Source: Arcticibacter pallidicorallinus
GTDB taxonomy: Bacteria > Bacteroidota > Bacteroidia > Sphingobacteriales > Sphingobacteriaceae
Assembly: GCF_003002875.1 (NCBI RefSeq)
Contig: NZ_PVTH01000002.1
Span: 62,001 to 126,000, forward strand
DNA length: 64,000 nucleotides
Reading direction: 5' to 3'
Shown here: one piece after another, positions 61,578 through 64,000 of the stretch
How the letters are laid out: every line of letters starts with the position of its first letter
How positions within the stretch are numbered: the stretch's first letter is position 1
The notes under the pieces: model-generated
Told to the model about the DNA's origin: nothing
The model's database searches: none
What the model saw: the letters and a program-made list of their open reading frames with translations, nothing else
Position numbers and translations under genes: made by a program

Positions 61578-63476
61578 ATGTCAAGCACAGCGATTAATCA
61601 TACATTAGAACATTCAGGGCATTCACATGATGACCACGGTCACCATGAGCAATCTTTCCTGACTAAGTATGTTTTCAGCCAGGATCATAAAATGATCGCA
61701 AAACAATTCCTTATTACCGGTATCATTATGGCCGTTATAGGAATGCTTCTTTCTATTCTGTTCCGTATCCAGTTGGGCTGGCCGGATCAGAGTTTTCCGT
61801 TAATGGAAACGTTCCTGGGAAAATGGGCAGAAGGAGGAAGAATCAAACCCGATTTCTACCTGTCACTCGTCACAATTCACGGTACCATCATGGTATTCTT
61901 TGTGTTGACGGCAGGTTTGAGCGGAACCTTCAGTAACCTGTTGATCCCTCTGCAAATTGGGGCAAGAGATATGGCCTCTCCCATAGCGAATATGATTTCG
62001 TTCTGGTTCTTCTTTATCGCTTGTGTGATAATGATGGCGTCATTCTTTGTAGAAAGTGGACCTGCTAGTGCTGGTTGGACGATTTATCCTCCTTTATCCG
62101 CATTGCCTACAGCTATTTCAGGTTCTGGAACAGGTATGACTTTATGGTTGATAAGTATGGTGTTTTTCATTGCTTCGTCTTTGATCGGTGCACTAAACTA
62201 TATCACTACCATCTTAAATATGCGTACTAAGGGTATGGATTTGTGGAAAATGCCTCTTACCATTTGGGCATTATTTCTAACCGCGATTTTGGGAACATTA
62301 TCATTTCCTGTGCTTGTAGCAGGGGTTGTGTTATTGATATTTGACCGTAGTGTGGGCACCAGTTTCTATTTATCTGATCTGGTTGTTCAGGGACAGGTTT
62401 TACCGCAGCAAGGTGGTAGTCCAATCTTGTTCCAGCACTTATTCTGGTTCCTTGGACACCCGGAGGTTTACATCGTTATTATGCCTGCTCTGGGTATTAC
62501 ATCTGAGGTAATCGCAACGAACGCGCGTAAACCTATCTTTGGTTACCATGCGATGGTTTACTCTCTGATCGGTATCACGGTATTGTCTTTCATCGTTTGG
62601 GGACACCACATGTTTGTGACGGGTATGAGTCCGTTTTTAGGGGGTGTATTTATGATCACCACACTAATTATTGCGGTTCCATCAGCGGTTAAGACATTCA
62701 ACTACCTGGCAACTTTGTGGAGAGGAAATATCCGTTTCACACCAGCTATGCTTTTTGCTATCGGTTTGGTGTCCTTTTTCATCTCTGGTGGTCTTACCGG
62801 TATCTTCCTTGGGAATGCAGCTTTAGATATCAACCTACATGATACTTACTTTGTTGTTGCTCACTTCCACCTTGTAATGGGATCTGCAGCGATCTGCGGT
62901 ATGCTTTGCGGAGTTTACCATTGGTATCCAAAGATGTTTGGACGCATGATGGATGATAAACTAGGATACTTACACTTCTGGTTCACCTTTATAGGGGCTT
63001 ATCTGGTATTCTTCCCAATGCACTTTATGGGTCTCGACGGCGTTCCAAGAAGATATTATGCGTTCACGGAGTTCGAATTCATGAAAGAGTGGTTAACTGT
63101 TAACACTTTTGTGTCTTGGGCTGCTATTATTGCCGCTCTTGGTCAGGTTGCCTTTTTATGGAACTTCTTTTACTCAATCTGGTACGGCAAGAAGGCTACG
63201 CAAAACCCTTGGCAATCCAACACGCTTGAGTGGACTACTCCGGTAGAGCATTTACATGGCAACTGGCCTGGTGAGATTCCGACTGTTTACCGTTGGCCAT
63301 ATGATTATAGTAAGCCTGGTCATCACGAAGATTTTATTCTTCAGACTATACCATTCTCTGAGACGATGAGCTCGAACTTCCCGCATGACTTTGAGGGAAA
63401 TCCGGAGGCGGAGCGTATTCAGCTAGAATGGCAAAAGAATCAGGAAGCAGAACGACTAGCTGCTAATAAAGCTTAG
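61578..63476 (+). CDS. coxA: Cytochrome c oxidase subunit I
   Basis: 632 residues, twelve or more helices. Heme-copper oxidase core: a heme a ligand in LVTIHGTIMVFF, CuB ligands WFLGHPEVYIVIMP and WGHHMFVTGM, and heme ligands HDTYFVVAHFHLVMG. GHPEVY gives the Tyr-His cross-link of the A-type oxidase family. The His-rich N-terminus (HSGHSHDDHGHHEQ) is unusual but common in this group and could bind metal. It reduces O2 to water and pumps protons. Confidence 0.97.
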   Translation: MSSTAINHTLEHSGHSHDDHGHHEQSFLTKYVFSQDHKMIAKQFLITGIIMAVIGMLLSILFRIQLGWPDQSFPLMETFLGKWAEGGRIKPDFYLSLVTIHGTIMVFFVLTAGLSGTFSNLLIPLQIGARDMASPIANMISFWFFFIACVIMMASFFVESGPASAGWTIYPPLSALPTAISGSGTGMTLWLISMVFFIASSLIGALNYITTILNMRTKGMDLWKMPLTIWALFLTAILGTLSFPVLVAGVVLLIFDRSVGTSFYLSDLVVQGQVLPQQGGSPILFQHLFWFLGHPEVYIVIMPALGITSEVIATNARKPIFGYHAMVYSLIGITVLSFIVWGHHMFVTGMSPFLGGVFMITTLIIAVPSAVKTFNYLATLWRGNIRFTPAMLFAIGLVSFFISGGLTGIFLGNAALDINLHDTYFVVAHFHLVMGSAAICGMLCGVYHWYPKMFGRMMDDKLGYLHFWFTFIGAYLVFFPMHFMGLDGVPRRYYAFTEFEFMKEWLTVNTFVSWAAIIAALGQVAFLWNFFYSIWYGKKATQNPWQSNTLEWTTPVEHLHGNWPGEIPTVYRWPYDYSKPGHHEDFILQTIPFSETMSSNFPHDFEGNPEAERIQLEWQKNQEAERLAANKA

Positions 63477-63492
63477 TCATCTCAATATAAAG

Positions 63493-63543
63493 AGGGGTAT
63501 CTGCACTAAGTATTACTTACAGGTACCCCTTTTCATATTGATT
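63493..63543 (+). terminator. Weak hairpin between coxA and ctaB
   Basis: AGGGGTATCTG (63493-63503) pairs with CAGGTACCCCT (63530-63540), 11 bp with one G-T pair, loop of 26 nt, followed by TTT. May lower read-through into ctaB. Confidence 0.45.
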
Positions 63544-63583
63544 CATCATCAGTGCGTGAGCTCTGTTTTTTTGGAATATTTGA

Positions 63584-64000
63584 GTGAGTGAGGAATCTTT
63601 TATATCAGACTTTAAAAAGTTAATCAAGCTTAGGCTTACCCTTCTTGTTGTTTTCTCTGCATCTGTATCGTTTTTAATAGGTAGCAAAGAGCAAGAATCA
63701 ATTAATTGGATAAACTGGGCGATTTTAACATTAGGTGGATTTTTAGTCGCAGGTGCGGCAAACGGTTTTAATGAAATAATCGAGAAGGATTTGGACAAGC
63801 TAATGTCGCGTACTAGCGATAGGCCCATCCCTTCTGGAAGGATGACAACCGGACAGGCTTTGGTACTTAGTTTGTTCATGGCGATCGCGGGGACACTTAT
63901 TCTTCTTCGATTGAACATGATTACAGGTGTGCTTTCTGTTTTTTCGATTTTGCTATACGCTATGGTGTATACGCCTTCGAAAAGAAAGTCGCCGATTGCT
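63584..64000 (+). CDS. ctaB: Protoheme IX farnesyltransferase (heme O synthase), N-terminal part
   Basis: 139 residues of an open frame running off the window. A TGA at 63581-63583 directly precedes a GTG at 63584, which is the only upstream start in frame; the following residues VSEESFISDFKKLIKLRLT form the family N-terminus. The UbiA-type prenyltransferase motif ANGFNEIIEKDLDKLMSRT with the expected N/D residues and TSDRPIPSGRM mark CtaB/CyoE, which farnesylates heme b for the oxidase encoded just upstream. No strong ribosome site is visible. Confidence 0.9.
   Translation, partial: MSEESFISDFKKLIKLRLTLLVVFSASVSFLIGSKEQESINWINWAILTLGGFLVAGAANGFNEIIEKDLDKLMSRTSDRPIPSGRMTTGQALVLSLFMAIAGTLILLRLNMITGVLSVFSILLYAMVYTPSKRKSPIA

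Noticed and set aside
63517-63918. 133-codon minus-strand reading frame at the right edge
   Set aside because: The plus strand encodes CtaB here with clear family motifs.
1-64000. tRNA, rRNA, prophage or insertion sequences
   Set aside because: Looked for cloverleaf-like segments, transposase and integrase motifs and terminal repeats; none found.

Overview
The window is a piece of a Bacteroidota chromosome, most likely family Sphingobacteriaceae (Pedobacter/Mucilaginibacter-like). The evidence is two SusC/SusD pairs, an alternative complex III cluster feeding a cytochrome oxidase, TAnnTTTG -7 promoter boxes, few Shine-Dalgarno sequences before start codons, and Bacteroidota-type SecA, LptE and branched-chain aminotransferase proteins. 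No plasmid, phage, IS, CRISPR, rRNA or tRNA was seen.

Layout. 1-4682 (minus): miaB, a sigma-54 activator without a receiver domain, an LptE-like lipoprotein, an acidic TPR protein and the first codons of secG, read as one operon. 4822-6732: a large AsmA-like membrane-anchored protein, separated by a strong bidirectional terminator from ilvE (minus). 7995-10335 (minus): an unusual phosphoserine phosphatase fused to a SerA remnant and ACT domain, then an SDR-type epimerase/reductase. 10396-13609: an arginase-fold protein with altered metal ligands, an intergenic cluster of 22-bp repeats, and a flavohemoglobin divergent from an Rrf2/NsrR-like regulator (nitric oxide response).

13774-26112 is a polysaccharide utilisation locus: DUF6377-type regulator, SusC, SusD, GH30, surface glycan-binding lipoprotein, alpha/beta-hydrolase and GH3. 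The GH30 plus GH3 pair suggests beta-1,6-glucan or a related beta-glucan. 26205-29153: a small lipoprotein, a TlpA-like thioredoxin and purD. 29629-34700 is a second, enzyme-free SusC/SusD pair whose promoter region carries two LacI-type operator-like palindromes. 34813-35736 looks like a 5'-truncated remnant of a parvulin-type isomerase.

36141-44955 is a tightly packed housekeeping run (secA, M20 amidohydrolase, secreted unknown, dnaG, yraN, glutamine cyclotransferase) closed by a terminator. Next come pgi (minus), prfB with the classic programmed +1 frameshift, a SirB1-like protein, a methyltransferase, an outer membrane beta-barrel protein and a deoxyhypusine-synthase homologue. 51890-64000 is the respiratory operon actABCDEF-coxB-coxA followed by partial ctaB: alternative complex III oxidises menaquinol and passes electrons through c-type hemes to the heme-copper oxidase, and CtaB makes the heme for it.

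The most unusual items are the SerB/SerA-remnant/ACT chimera, the LacI-like double operator at the second SusCD pair, the 22-bp repeat cluster, the arginase-like protein with substituted metal ligands, the truncated isomerase, and the prfB frameshift signal in a lineage whose ribosomes normally ignore Shine-Dalgarno sequences.
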